Assembly: GCA_003219995.1 (NCBI GenBank)
Contig: QHRC01000120.1
Coordinates: forward strand, 1 to 5,791
Source of the DNA: Verrucomicrobiota bacterium
GTDB lineage: Bacteria; Verrucomicrobiota; Verrucomicrobiia; Chthoniobacterales; UBA10450
Direction: 5' to 3'
Length of the DNA: 5,791 nt
Part shown: positions 1 through 5,268 of the stretch, one piece after another
Numbering within the stretch: the first letter of the stretch is position 1
Layout of the letters: every line of letters starts with the position of its first letter
The notes under the pieces: model-generated
Database searches by the model: none
The model's input: only the letters and a program-made list of their open reading frames with translations
What the model was told of the DNA's origin: nothing
Translations under genes and position numbers: made by a program

Positions 1-465
1 TTCAACAAAGTTGGGCTCGCCTCCGTCGTCTTCAAAAGCGGAAAGTTCAAGGACATGCTCAACGGCGCGCGACCGATTACTCCGGAGGAGCGCGATCTTA
101 TCCAAAGCTTCATTATGAAAACCTACGACAAATTTCTCGGTATCGTCGCAAAGGAGAGAAATCTGCCCGCTGATTTATTGCGCAATACGATTGCCGACGG
201 CCGCATTCTTTCGGGCAGAGATGCCCTCGATCACAAACTGGTCGATGGGGTTGGCCAATTGGAAGATGCATTCGCCAAAGCGAAGCAACTGGGAAACGCG
301 CCGGAAGCGAAAATTGTGAAGTACGGCCCGCCTTTCAGTCTGAGTCGATTCATTCGCGCCTTCGGCCAAACCGATTCGAAAATCGAACTGCAGCTGCCAA
401 AGCAGCTCGTTCCACAATTGGAAACGGGGCGCGCGTATTTCCTGCCGAGCTATTACGCTCCGTAG
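1..465 (+). CDS. sppA: Signal peptide peptidase SppA, C-terminal fragment (5' end outside window)
   Basis: This is the last 154 codons of an SppA-type (S49 family) serine protease, in frame from the first base to a TAG stop. In this family a membrane-anchored Ser/Lys protease degrades leftover signal peptides and other membrane peptides. The fragment starts just before the segment VVFKSGKFKDM, which matches the family's region around the general-base lysine (Lys199 in Bacillus SppA, Lys209 in E. coli); the equivalent is the second Lys of KFKD, codon 49-51. The following RPITPEERDLIQSFI and the ADGRILSGRDALDHKLVDGVG stretch (split around IADGRILSGRDAL and KLVDGVG) are typical of the C-terminal part. 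The nucleophilic serine and any membrane anchor lie upstream and cannot be seen. The first ATG (55) is internal. The gene ends 7 bp before the CPBP protease gene, suggesting co-transcription. Family assignment is confident; the exact subtype is not. Confidence 0.9.
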   Translation, partial: FNKVGLASVVFKSGKFKDMLNGARPITPEERDLIQSFIMKTYDKFLGIVAKERNLPADLLRNTIADGRILSGRDALDHKLVDGVGQLEDAFAKAKQLGNAPEAKIVKYGPPFSLSRFIRAFGQTDSKIELQLPKQLVPQLETGRAYFLPSYYAP

Positions 466-472
466 GCGGAGC

Positions 473-1285
473 ATGCTGTCCGCCACCTTCCTAATGGCGC
501 TCGGAAGCGTCACGAACGCGCTGCTTCTTGTTGTCGGCCTGTATATTTACGTTTCGCTCATCCGCCAGATCAGCGGGCGAAGATCGACATCTCCAGGCGG
601 ATCGACAACTGTATTTGGCTTTCCGGAAGCGATCCTTGCCGCCGGGCTGACCTTTTTGCTTTTGCTTGGGGTTCTCGCGTCGGCTTCGAAACCATCGATC
701 CAGTTTAGCGGACGCGTTCTCGTAGAAAATCTTCTCTTCACCCTTGGTATTGTTTTGGTTGTGGTCGCCTTTTTGAGGTTGCGCGGTTTCGATCTGAATT
801 CGTTGGGCGGTTTTTCCAAAACGAGTTTCCTTCGCGCTCTCAGCACGGGAACAATCCTTATGCTGGCGGCTTATCCTTTAATTGCTCTGGCCGATGCGAT
901 CACGCAGCGCCTTCTCGGAAGCGGTTCCAGCAAGCAAAGCATCGTCGAGCTTTTCAATGGCTCGCGCACTATCGAGCAGCGGATCATAATCATTATCTTT
1001 GCCGTCGCGGTCGCCCCCGCTGCCGAGGAATTTCTTTTTCGCTTCTTTCTTTATGGCGTGCTTAAGCGCTTTTTCGGGCGCTTTTTCGGGCTAATGGCCA
1101 ACGCTCTGCTCTTCGCCGCCGTGCACACCCATCTGCCCTCGTTCGCGCCGCTCTTTGTTCTGGGAAGCTGTTTCACGATTGCCTACGAATGGAGCGGCTC
1201 CATTCTTGTTTCAATGACAATGCATGCGCTTTTTAATTCCGTGTCGCTCACCTTACTGGCGTTTCCAGAACTCTTCTCGCAATGA
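473..1285 (+). CDS. CPBP family intramembrane metalloprotease (CAAX protease-like)
   Basis: The 270-residue product is a polytopic membrane protein of the CPBP (Abi/Rce1-like) family. Hydrophobic segments lie at about residues 3-30, 52-71, 83-103, 119-143, 167-185, 203-220 and 223-265. The three family motifs are present in order: EEFLFR (Glu185, Glu186, Arg190), FAAVH (His218) and HALFN (His251, Asn255), so the catalytic glutamates and metal-binding histidines are intact. Known members include the eukaryotic Rce1 prenyl-protein endopeptidase and many bacterial proteins of unknown substrate. Here the substrate is unknown, although the SppA gene immediately upstream suggests membrane peptide or protein turnover. 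The ATG at 473 follows the sppA stop by 7 bp; an AGGCGGAG purine run sits nearly against it, closer than ideal, so the in-frame ATG at 494 is an alternative. The stop overlaps the thiL start as ATGA. A 12-bp tandem repeat after the EE motif encodes RFFG twice. Confidence 0.88.
   Translation: MLSATFLMALGSVTNALLLVVGLYIYVSLIRQISGRRSTSPGGSTTVFGFPEAILAAGLTFLLLLGVLASASKPSIQFSGRVLVENLLFTLGIVLVVVAFLRLRGFDLNSLGGFSKTSFLRALSTGTILMLAAYPLIALADAITQRLLGSGSSKQSIVELFNGSRTIEQRIIIIIFAVAVAPAAEEFLFRFFLYGVLKRFFGRFFGLMANALLFAAVHTHLPSFAPLFVLGSCFTIAYEWSGSILVSMTMHALFNSVSLTLLAFPELFSQ
1066..1089 (+). repeat. 12-bp tandem duplication inside the CPBP protease gene
   Basis: The unit GCGCTTTTTCGG occurs twice with no gap and is followed by another GC. 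Because 12 is a multiple of three, the frame is kept and the protein carries RFFGRFFG in the loop just after the catalytic EEFLFR motif. It may be a slippage duplication or simply favoured residues at a membrane boundary. Confidence 0.8.
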
Positions 1286-2172
1286 AATTGAGAGAGCTTG
1301 GCGAGAACCGGTTGCTCGCTCAACTCTTGCCGCATCTTCCGAGCGAGAGGTCGGTCTTCGCGGGCGCGGGAGATGATTGCGCATTAGTAGAAAATCGACG
1401 CGGCCGAAAATTTCTTGTCCTCAAAACCGATTGCGTGGTGGAAGGCGTCCACTTTTTGAGCCAAGCCAATGCGCTCGATGTTGGTTGGAAGGCAATGATG
1501 CGTCCGCTAAGCGATTTTGCCGCGACTTCCGCTGTCCCCCAATTTGCCTTGATTACGCTCATCGTCTCCAAGCAAACAAAGAACGATTGGGTGAAAAAGA
1601 TTTATCGCGGCTTAAGCCGGGCCGCCGCGCGGTTTCAGATCAGCATTGTGGGCGGCGAGACCAGCGGCACACGAGGTCCCGCCGTCATTTCGGTCAGCGT
1701 TGCCGGATTTGTCGAAAGGAGCCGCTGCGTCTTGCGCAGTGGCGGAAAAATCGACGATGATCTTTTTGTGACCGGCCGACTTGGCGGAGCAAATCGGAGA
1801 AGACATTTAAGATTCGTTCCGCGGATCGAGGAATCCCGCTGGCTGACAAAAAATTTCGCGCTTCATGCCATGATCGATCTAAGCGACGGCCTCGGTGCCG
1901 ATCTTCCGAGACTCGCGCGCGCCAGCAAAGTTGGTTTCGATATCGACAAGAAGAATCTGCCGCTCAATCGCGCGGCCACGATCGACGATGCAATTTCCGA
2001 GGGAGAAGATTACGAACTGCTCTTCGCCATTTCGCCGCGCAACAGCGCTCGTTTGCAAATGAATTGGCGCCGAAAATTTCCCAGACTTCCACTTACGCGC
2101 ATCGGCTGCTTAATTCCGCAATCCGCAATCCGCAATTCGCAATCCCTCAGTGGCTACGTTCATTTCAAATAG
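1282..2172 (+). CDS. thiL: Thiamine-monophosphate kinase
   Basis: ThiL phosphorylates thiamine monophosphate to the active cofactor thiamine diphosphate using ATP, in the cytoplasm. The 296-residue product has the family motifs in order: GAGDDCAL (Asp31, Asp32), KTDCVVEGVHF (Asp50), GWKAMMRPLSDFAA (Asp78), IVGGETSG (residues 122-129), FVTGRLGGA, MIDLSDGLGADL (Asp199, Asp202) and EGEDYELLFAI (residues 240-250). These are the Mg/ATP-binding acidic clusters of the AIR-synthase/ThiL fold. It is somewhat shorter than E. coli ThiL (about 325 aa), mainly because the segment after GRLGG is compact. Near the C-terminus, a run of 7-bp DNA repeats encodes IPQSAIRNSQS, a low-complexity insert between the conserved RIG strand and the last residues GYVHFK. 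The ATG start overlaps the upstream stop by 4 bp (ATGA) with no clear Shine-Dalgarno, so translation is probably coupled. The 3' end overlaps tsaE by 23 bp. Confidence 0.95.
   Translation: MKLRELGENRLLAQLLPHLPSERSVFAGAGDDCALVENRRGRKFLVLKTDCVVEGVHFLSQANALDVGWKAMMRPLSDFAATSAVPQFALITLIVSKQTKNDWVKKIYRGLSRAAARFQISIVGGETSGTRGPAVISVSVAGFVERSRCVLRSGGKIDDDLFVTGRLGGANRRRHLRFVPRIEESRWLTKNFALHAMIDLSDGLGADLPRLARASKVGFDIDKKNLPLNRAATIDDAISEGEDYELLFAISPRNSARLQMNWRRKFPRLPLTRIGCLIPQSAIRNSQSLSGYVHFK
2113..2146 (+). repeat. 7-bp tandem repeat (AATCCGC type) at the thiL/tsaE junction
   Basis: About four and a half copies of a 7-bp unit run head to tail: ATTCCGC, AATCCGC, AATCCGC, AATTCGC and a partial AATCC. Since 7 is not a multiple of three, the run is read through all frames and yields low-complexity peptide (PQSAIRNSQS in thiL). 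From memory, this repeat type is scattered near gene ends in some Verrucomicrobiota and other soil bacteria. Here it lies inside the thiL 3' end and ends only a few bases before the GTG start of tsaE, occupying the place where a ribosome binding site would be. Confidence 0.8.
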
Positions 2173-2587
2173 CCCAGTGGAAACTGAAGCGTTCGGCCGG
2201 CGATTGGCCGAAGGTGAAAGCGCGGGATCGGTCCTGGCGCTGAAAGGCGAGCTCGGCTCAGGCAAAACGCAATTCGTCAAAGGCGTAGTCGCCGGACTCG
2301 GGAGTAAAGCCCCAGCCACAAGTCCCACTTTTACAATTGTGCACGAATACGCCGGCGGGCGCTTGCCCGTTTATCATTTTGATTTTTTCCGCCTGCATGA
2401 TTACCAATCGGTCGCACGACTCGGTTTGGACGATTATTTTTTCGGCGACGGTGTTTCCGTAATTGAATGGGCAGATCGTTTCCCAGAATTGATTCCCGAT
2501 CACGCCCGCTGGATTTCTTTTGAAATCAAATCTGAAAACGCCCGAAAAATCACGTCGGATTCCATGTTATACGCGAATCACGTATAG
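2150..2587 (+). CDS. tsaE: tRNA t6A biosynthesis ATPase TsaE (YjeE family)
   Basis: TsaE is the ATPase of the bacterial t6A complex TsaB-TsaD-TsaE, which places threonylcarbamoyl on A37 of ANN-decoding tRNAs. The 145-residue product has a P-loop GELGSGKT (residues 33-40, Lys39), the switch-like SPTFTIVHEY (58-67), the acidic-strand motif YHFDFFRL (Asp78) and VIEWADRFPELIP (104-116), all typical of YjeE. The start is GTG; the residues from there (SNSPVETEAFGRRLAEG) match the usual N-terminus, and the next in-frame GTG would cut into it. The gene overlaps thiL by 23 bp and no Shine-Dalgarno is visible because a 7-bp repeat tract lies there, so reinitiation from thiL is likely. The last residues, SMLYANHV, come from an inverted repeat spanning the stop codon and are probably not native to the fold. 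tsaB follows after 19 bp. Confidence 0.95.
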   Translation: MATFISNSPVETEAFGRRLAEGESAGSVLALKGELGSGKTQFVKGVVAGLGSKAPATSPTFTIVHEYAGGRLPVYHFDFFRLHDYQSVARLGLDDYFFGDGVSVIEWADRFPELIPDHARWISFEIKSENARKITSDSMLYANHV

Positions 2588-2591
2588 CATG
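2563..2591 (+). repeat. Inverted repeat spanning the tsaE stop codon
   Basis: Arms CATGTTATACG (2563-2573) and CGTATAGCATG (2581-2591) pair over 11 bp with a single G-U wobble, leaving the 7-nt loop CGAATCA. The TAG stop of tsaE lies in the right arm. No T-run follows, so it is not a classical terminator. In the intercistronic RNA it could protect a 3' end or dampen tsaB translation, since the tsaB start is only 15 nt after the stem. The ACGCGAATCACG core resembles short repeats found at gene ends in related genomes (recalled, not checked). Confidence 0.75.
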
Positions 2592-2606
2592 TAGCGACTC
2601 GCGGAA

Positions 2607-3224
2607 ATGAAAACTCTTGCGCTTGAACTTTCCACTGCGCGCGGCAGCATCGCCTGGCTTGGCGAAGATCGGCAACAGCTTTTTCGCGAATGGCCGAACA
2701 ATCGGAAAAACTCCGGCGCATTCTTTGAAAATCTCGCAGCTGCGCAAAAACAGTTTGGTGCGCCTGAGACGATCGTCGTCGGTTTGGGACCTGGCTCGTA
2801 TGCTGGGGTCCGAATTGCGATCTCGGCTGCGATTGGGTTACAGACGGCGTCGAATGCGCGGCTCATCGGGCTTCCTTCGGTCTGCGCGATGGAGACCGGC
2901 GAACATGAGTATTGCGTCGTCGGTGACGCGCGCCGGCAATCGTTTTTCTTTGCCCGCGTGCGGACGAACGACTTAATCGAAGGTCCGACATTATTCAGTG
3001 AAATTGAATTACGAGACAAGATCGACAAGTTGGAAGACAACATGTCGATCTTTTCCTCGGAGAAACTTCCGCAGTTTAAGCGCGCGGCGATTGCTTATCC
3101 CTCCGCAATGGTGCTGGCGGGACTTGCACAGGGTTCGGGTCGCAATTTTGCATCGCCGCTTGAGCCAATTTATCTGCGCGAGCCGCACATCACGATTTCG
3201 AAAAGAGGGGAGGTTATCATATGA
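2607..3224 (+). CDS. tsaB: tRNA t6A biosynthesis protein TsaB (YeaZ family)
   Basis: TsaB is the non-catalytic ASKHA-fold scaffold that dimerises with TsaD and recruits TsaE in t6A synthesis. The 205-residue product begins KTLALELSTARGSIAWL, the first phosphate-binding-like strand pair of the fold; the usual IDTS motif appears as LELS. It carries the diagnostic VVGLGPGSYAGVRI (residues 57-70) and ends near EPIYLREPHI, as TsaB proteins do. E. coli TsaB is about 231 aa, so this is slightly short in the C-terminal half. The ATG start follows tsaE by 19 bp and has only a weak GCGGAA purine stretch upstream. The neighbouring tsaE gives strong functional support; tsaD and tsaC are not in the window. 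A long hairpin with a T-run is embedded in the coding sequence at about residues 138-149. The stop overlaps alr as ATGA. Confidence 0.93.
   Translation: MKTLALELSTARGSIAWLGEDRQQLFREWPNNRKNSGAFFENLAAAQKQFGAPETIVVGLGPGSYAGVRIAISAAIGLQTASNARLIGLPSVCAMETGEHEYCVVGDARRQSFFFARVRTNDLIEGPTLFSEIELRDKIDKLEDNMSIFSSEKLPQFKRAAIAYPSAMVLAGLAQGSGRNFASPLEPIYLREPHITISKRGEVII
3018..3054 (+). promoter_or_regulatory. Strong hairpin with T-run inside tsaB (terminator-like)
   Basis: Perfect 10-bp arms AAGATCGACA (3018-3027) and TGTCGATCTT (3043-3052) enclose an A-A mismatch, then a further 4-bp GTTG/CAAC stem (3029-3032 with 3038-3041) and a GAAGA loop. The 3' arm runs into TTTT (3051-3054). The fold is visible directly. 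Any role as an attenuator, partial terminator or RNA-processing site between the t6A genes and alr is inference; the T-run is short and ribosomes translating tsaB would normally mask it. Confidence 0.55.
3205..3213 (+). promoter_or_regulatory. Ribosome binding site of alr
   Basis: GAGGGGAGG lies at the end of tsaB and its GGAGG core is 7 nt before the alr ATG. It is the only canonical Shine-Dalgarno in the plus-strand unit and fixes the alr start. It suggests that alr is translated more strongly than, or partly independently of, its upstream neighbours. Confidence 0.8.
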
Positions 3225-4318
3225 CGGCGGCAAAATCTCGATGTTGGGCTGAGATCGATCGCAGTGCGTTGCGACATAACGCCGCGGCGGTCCGCGAGCG
3301 CATCGGATCAGCCGAGCTGCTCGCAGTGGTGAAAGCGAACGGCTACGGGCACGGCATGGTGGGCGTGGCCGAAGCGCTCGCCAAAGACGTGCAATTGTTC
3401 GGTGTCGCCAATCTGGAGGAAGCGATCACGCTTCGAGATTCGCTCGCTCATCCAGTCATCATTCTCGGCCCAGCGCTGCCGGATGAAAGATCGGCAATCG
3501 TCGAGGGCGGATTTATTCCGTCGATCTCGACCGTTGAAGAAGGGGAAGATTTCAATCGTCGTGCAGCGGGAGCGGTCGCAATCAATTTCAAGATCGACAC
3601 GGGAATGGGACGCATGGGTGTTCCGGAAAACGAGGCGCTCGCTGTTTTCAAAAAGGTAGCCGCGCTATCAAACATCAAAGTGCACAGCGTTTCCTCGCAT
3701 CTGCCGGTTGCAAACGAAGACGCCGAGTATACGCGCGAGGAACTTTTGCGATTTGGAAAACTGATCAGGCGATTTCGCGCTGAAGTGCCGCGTAATTACA
3801 AGGTTCATGTGCTCCAGAGCGCTGGCGTTCTCGCATTTTGCGATCCAGTCTTTGACATCGTGCGGGCCGGCTTAATGCTTTACGGCATTTCGCCTCTGCC
3901 TGAGTTTCAAAAGATTTTGAAGCCGGTAATGAGTTGGAAAACGCGGATTGGATTGATTCGCGACATGCCGAAGGGAAGCTCCATCAGCTACGGCCGGACG
4001 TTCATCACGCCGAGGCCGATGCGGATCGCGACGCTGACGGCCGGTTATGCTGACGGTTATCCGCGACATCTTTCCAACTGCGACGCCGCGGTTCTGGTTC
4101 GCGGTCGACGTTGCCCATTGCTCGGACGCGTGACGATGGATTTGGTGATGATCGATGTCTCCGGAATCGAAGCTGTCGAGGTTGGCGATGAAGCGATTTT
4201 AATGGGGCGCCAGGGCGATCAGGAAGTTTCGGCGGCCGAACTGGCGGAGCGCGCCGGCACGATCACCTGGGAGATCACGACGCGCGTTGGCAGCCGGGTT
4301 CGACGCATTTACACTTGA
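3221..4318 (+). CDS. alr: Alanine racemase, PLP-dependent
   Basis: Alr interconverts L- and D-alanine, supplying D-Ala for peptidoglycan, in the cytoplasm. The 365-residue product is full length for the family. The N-terminal barrel starts CWAEIDRSALRHN and has the PLP-lysine motif AVVKANGYGHG (Lys38). FKIDTGMGRMGV, VSSHLPVANE and RAGLMLYGISP follow. The C-terminal domain has ISYGRTF, then LTAGYADGYPRHLSN with the second catalytic base Tyr276, and LLGRVTMDLVMIDV, the substrate-pocket GRVxMD motif. All expected catalytic residues are present. The start is fixed by a GGAGG site 7 nt upstream, and the ATG overlaps the tsaB stop by 4 bp. Pairing with tsaE/tsaB implies co-expression with growth-linked housekeeping genes rather than a catabolic role, so this is probably the biosynthetic racemase. 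The RelE-like gene begins 6 bp after its stop. Confidence 0.97.
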   Translation: MTAAKSRCWAEIDRSALRHNAAAVRERIGSAELLAVVKANGYGHGMVGVAEALAKDVQLFGVANLEEAITLRDSLAHPVIILGPALPDERSAIVEGGFIPSISTVEEGEDFNRRAAGAVAINFKIDTGMGRMGVPENEALAVFKKVAALSNIKVHSVSSHLPVANEDAEYTREELLRFGKLIRRFRAEVPRNYKVHVLQSAGVLAFCDPVFDIVRAGLMLYGISPLPEFQKILKPVMSWKTRIGLIRDMPKGSSISYGRTFITPRPMRIATLTAGYADGYPRHLSNCDAAVLVRGRRCPLLGRVTMDLVMIDVSGIEAVEVGDEAILMGRQGDQEVSAAELAERAGTITWEITTRVGSRVRRIYT

Positions 4319-4324
4319 TGGTCG

Positions 4325-4687
4325 ATGTTCCAGATCATTTTTAACGAGTTGAGCGCGGCTGAAATCTCAGCTTTGCCGAAGTCATTGCAGCTCGATCTCC
4401 TGGCGGAGTTTCAAATTTTGCCGGAAGACCTCGATCATCTCGATGCCAGGCGATTTGGGTTAATCGAGCGCGAGGGGAAAAAGTTATATCGCTACCGCGC
4501 GAAAGATTATCGGATTTATTTCGAAAAGACTGACGAAGGAGTCACCGTCCACCGCGTCCTGCACAAGAACACGCTGCGCGATTTTCTTTTCCGGAGCAAA
4601 CTGCCGACATCGGAAGATGCGCAACTGGGGGAGACCCGCGAGTTCTGGAAATTGATCGAGCAAGGCGAGCGCACGCGGAAAGTATAG
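4325..4687 (+). CDS. Orphan RelE/ParE-like protein (toxin-fold, no antitoxin seen)
   Basis: The 120-residue product resembles the RelE/ParE superfamily, small mRNA-interferase or gyrase-poison toxins. The pattern fits: a first strand (FQIIFN), two helices (SAAEISALPKSLQLDLLAEF), then basic strands with KLYRYRAKDYRIYFE, GVTVHRVLHKNTLRDFLFR, where RYR, RIYF and the final helix recall the RelE core. It has an extra acidic, then basic C-terminal tail (EDAQLGETREFWKLIEQG) that small toxins usually lack. No antitoxin-like gene lies on either side: alr ends 6 bp upstream and about 150 bp of non-coding repeats follow. That argues for a domesticated or regulatory member rather than a classical toxin-antitoxin pair. 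There is no clear Shine-Dalgarno, so coupling to alr is likely. I recall similar proteins annotated as cytotoxic translational repressors in Verrucomicrobiota. Fold call fairly sure, function unknown. Confidence 0.7.
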   Translation: MFQIIFNELSAAEISALPKSLQLDLLAEFQILPEDLDHLDARRFGLIEREGKKLYRYRAKDYRIYFEKTDEGVTVHRVLHKNTLRDFLFRSKLPTSEDAQLGETREFWKLIEQGERTRKV

Positions 4688-4690
4688 ATC

Positions 4691-4714
4691 TGTAGCGGCG
4701 GTCTATGAGCGCCG
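4691..4714 (+). repeat. TGTAG-headed degenerate palindrome, copy 1
   Basis: TGTAG is followed by CGGCGGTCTATGAGCGCCG (4696-4714), which folds as CGGCG/CGCCG, a G-G mismatch, then TC/GA around a TAT loop. A single C-to-G change would make it a perfect GGCGGTC/GACCGCC palindrome, so it looks like a decayed copy of a dispersed element. No T-run follows, so it is a poor terminator for the plus-strand unit. Confidence 0.6.
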
Positions 4715-4747
4715 GAAATAAATACGGCACTTCGCGTGGAGACTAAT

Positions 4748-4775
4748 AGATCCCTCGACTTCGCTCGGGATGACA
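4748..4775 (+). repeat. CCCTCGACTTCGCTCGGGA-type intergenic repeat
   Basis: AGATCCCTCGACTTCGCTCG (4748-4767) followed by GGATGACA matches a short imperfect-hairpin repeat I recall from intergenic regions of many environmental bacteria, often mistranslated as SRAKSRDLL on the opposite strand. Here TCC/GGA and CGA/TCG can pair around a CTTCGC loop with a 2-nt bulge. Function is unknown. Confidence 0.55.
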
Positions 4776-4784
4776 AGGTTGTGA

Positions 4785-4803
4785 CGGCGTTTGTCAAACG
4801 CCG
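4785..4803. repeat. 9-bp-arm near-perfect palindrome
   Basis: CGGCGTTTG (4785-4793) and CAAACGCCG (4795-4803) are exact reverse complements around a single T. On RNA the tight centre would open to a small loop. It lies just downstream of the rpsR terminator on the minus strand and may be a back-up terminator hairpin or another dispersed palindrome; no T-run adjoins it. Confidence 0.7.
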
Positions 4804-4807
4804 AACC

Positions 4808-4835
4808 AAAAAACAGGCGCTTGGCACAAGCGCCT
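4808..4835 (-). terminator. Rho-independent terminator of rpsR
   Basis: Read on the minus strand, AGGCGCTTG (4835-4827), loop TGC and CAAGCGCCT (4823-4815) form a perfect 9-bp GC-rich stem, followed by G and then six T (4813-4808). The stem begins 6 nt after the rpsR stop, the classic position. On the plus strand no T-run follows, so it serves only the minus-strand unit. With its TTGTAG leader it also looks like a member of the same palindrome family as 4691-4714. Confidence 0.82.
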
Positions 4836-4841
4836 CTACAA

Positions 4842-5081
4842 CTATTTCATCAGCAGCACCGAGCGGCTGCGCTTGATTTCGCGAGTGATTTTGCGGTGCA
4901 TGTGCGCAGGCATGCCGGTGACGCGGCGGGGGAGAATTTTGCCGCTTTCGGTGACGAATTTTCTTAGGAGATCGGGATTTTTGTAATCGATCGCTTCCAC
5001 GGCGATGTCGATCCGCCGCCGAGGCATGGTGCGGTTGGCGCGGCGGAAAGCGGAGCGGCGTTTGGCGGTTTTAGGTTGCAT
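4842..5081 (-). CDS. rpsR: 30S ribosomal protein S18
   Basis: S18 binds 16S rRNA next to S6 in the 30S platform. The 79-residue product has the hallmark core [20 protein letters not shown], then [23 protein letters not shown], matching the usual YKD-LLRKFIS-RGKI-PRRVTG pattern; the tail SVLLMK is less typical than the common ALLPY-like ending. The N-terminus ([17 protein letters not shown]) is very basic and contains no cysteine, so the CxxC zinc knuckle of some S18 forms is missing. I chose the ATG at 5081; an in-frame TTG two codons upstream would sit too close to the AGG at the end of rpmG. It is last in the dksA-rpmG-rpsR unit, 6 nt after rpmG, and is closed by a strong terminator. The usual rpsF and ssb neighbours are absent from the window. 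Confidence 0.95.
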   Translation of the reverse strand: MQPKTAKRRSAFRRANRTMPRRRIDIAVEAIDYKNPDLLRKFVTESGKILPRRVTGMPAHMHRKITREIKRSRSVLLMK

Positions 5082-5087
5082 CGACAA

Positions 5088-5261
5088 TTACCTGGTCTCG
5101 CGGTGCAGAGTGTGGCGTTTGAGAAACGGATTGTATTTCTTTTTCTCAAGACGATTGGGCGTGCGCGGACTCTTCTTGTTTCGAGAAGACATGTAACGCG
5201 AGACCGGTTTGCCGAGCGCCTTTGCTTCGGTGCACTCGAGGGTGATGATTTCCTGCGCCAC
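5088..5261 (-). CDS. rpmG: 50S ribosomal protein L33 (GTG start, 57 aa)
   Basis: L33 is a small 50S protein near the tRNA exit site. Translating the minus strand from the GTG at 5261 gives 57 residues beginning [18 protein letters not shown], then [20 protein letters not shown] and [17 protein letters not shown]. The RNKK...[14 protein letters not shown] portion aligns with the family signature (E. coli NKR..KLELKKFDPVVRQH). Only one cysteine is present, so the four-cysteine zinc ribbon of C+ L33 proteins is absent. No ATG gives a full-length protein: the internal ATG at 5192 would remove the first 23 residues. I see no clear Shine-Dalgarno before the GTG. The gene starts 7 nt after the DksA-like stop and ends 6 nt before the rpsR ATG, so it is the middle gene of a tight three-gene unit. 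Confidence 0.93.
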   Translation of the reverse strand: MAQEIITLECTEAKALGKPVSRYMSSRNKKSPRTPNRLEKKKYNPFLKRHTLHRETR

Positions 5262-5268
5262 GATGAGA

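Noticed and set aside
175..513. Minus-strand open frame opposite sppA
   Set aside because: It is antisense to a clearly recognisable SppA domain, has no family resemblance and no ribosome binding site.
547..846. Minus-strand arginine-rich open frame opposite the CPBP protease
   Set aside because: Arginine, proline and lysine richness is what antisense of a hydrophobic gene in GC-rich DNA gives; no recognisable motif.
2567..3043. 158-codon minus-strand frame opposite tsaB
   Set aside because: The plus strand encodes an unmistakable TsaB with its GPGSYAGVR motif; the antisense frame starts in the repeat at the tsaE stop and resembles nothing.
4688..4714. Terminator for the plus-strand unit
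   Set aside because: The palindrome is imperfect and followed by GAAATAAATA rather than a T-run, so intrinsic termination here is unsupported.
4516..4827. Minus-strand frame across the RelE-like gene and the intergenic repeats
   Set aside because: Its SRAKSRDLL-like peptide is the familiar mistranslation of a non-coding repeat, and the rest is antisense to the RelE-like gene.
5082..5087. Upstream TTG as the rpsR start (81-aa version)
   Set aside because: It lies almost against the rpmG stop with no usable Shine-Dalgarno spacing; the ATG two codons later is better.
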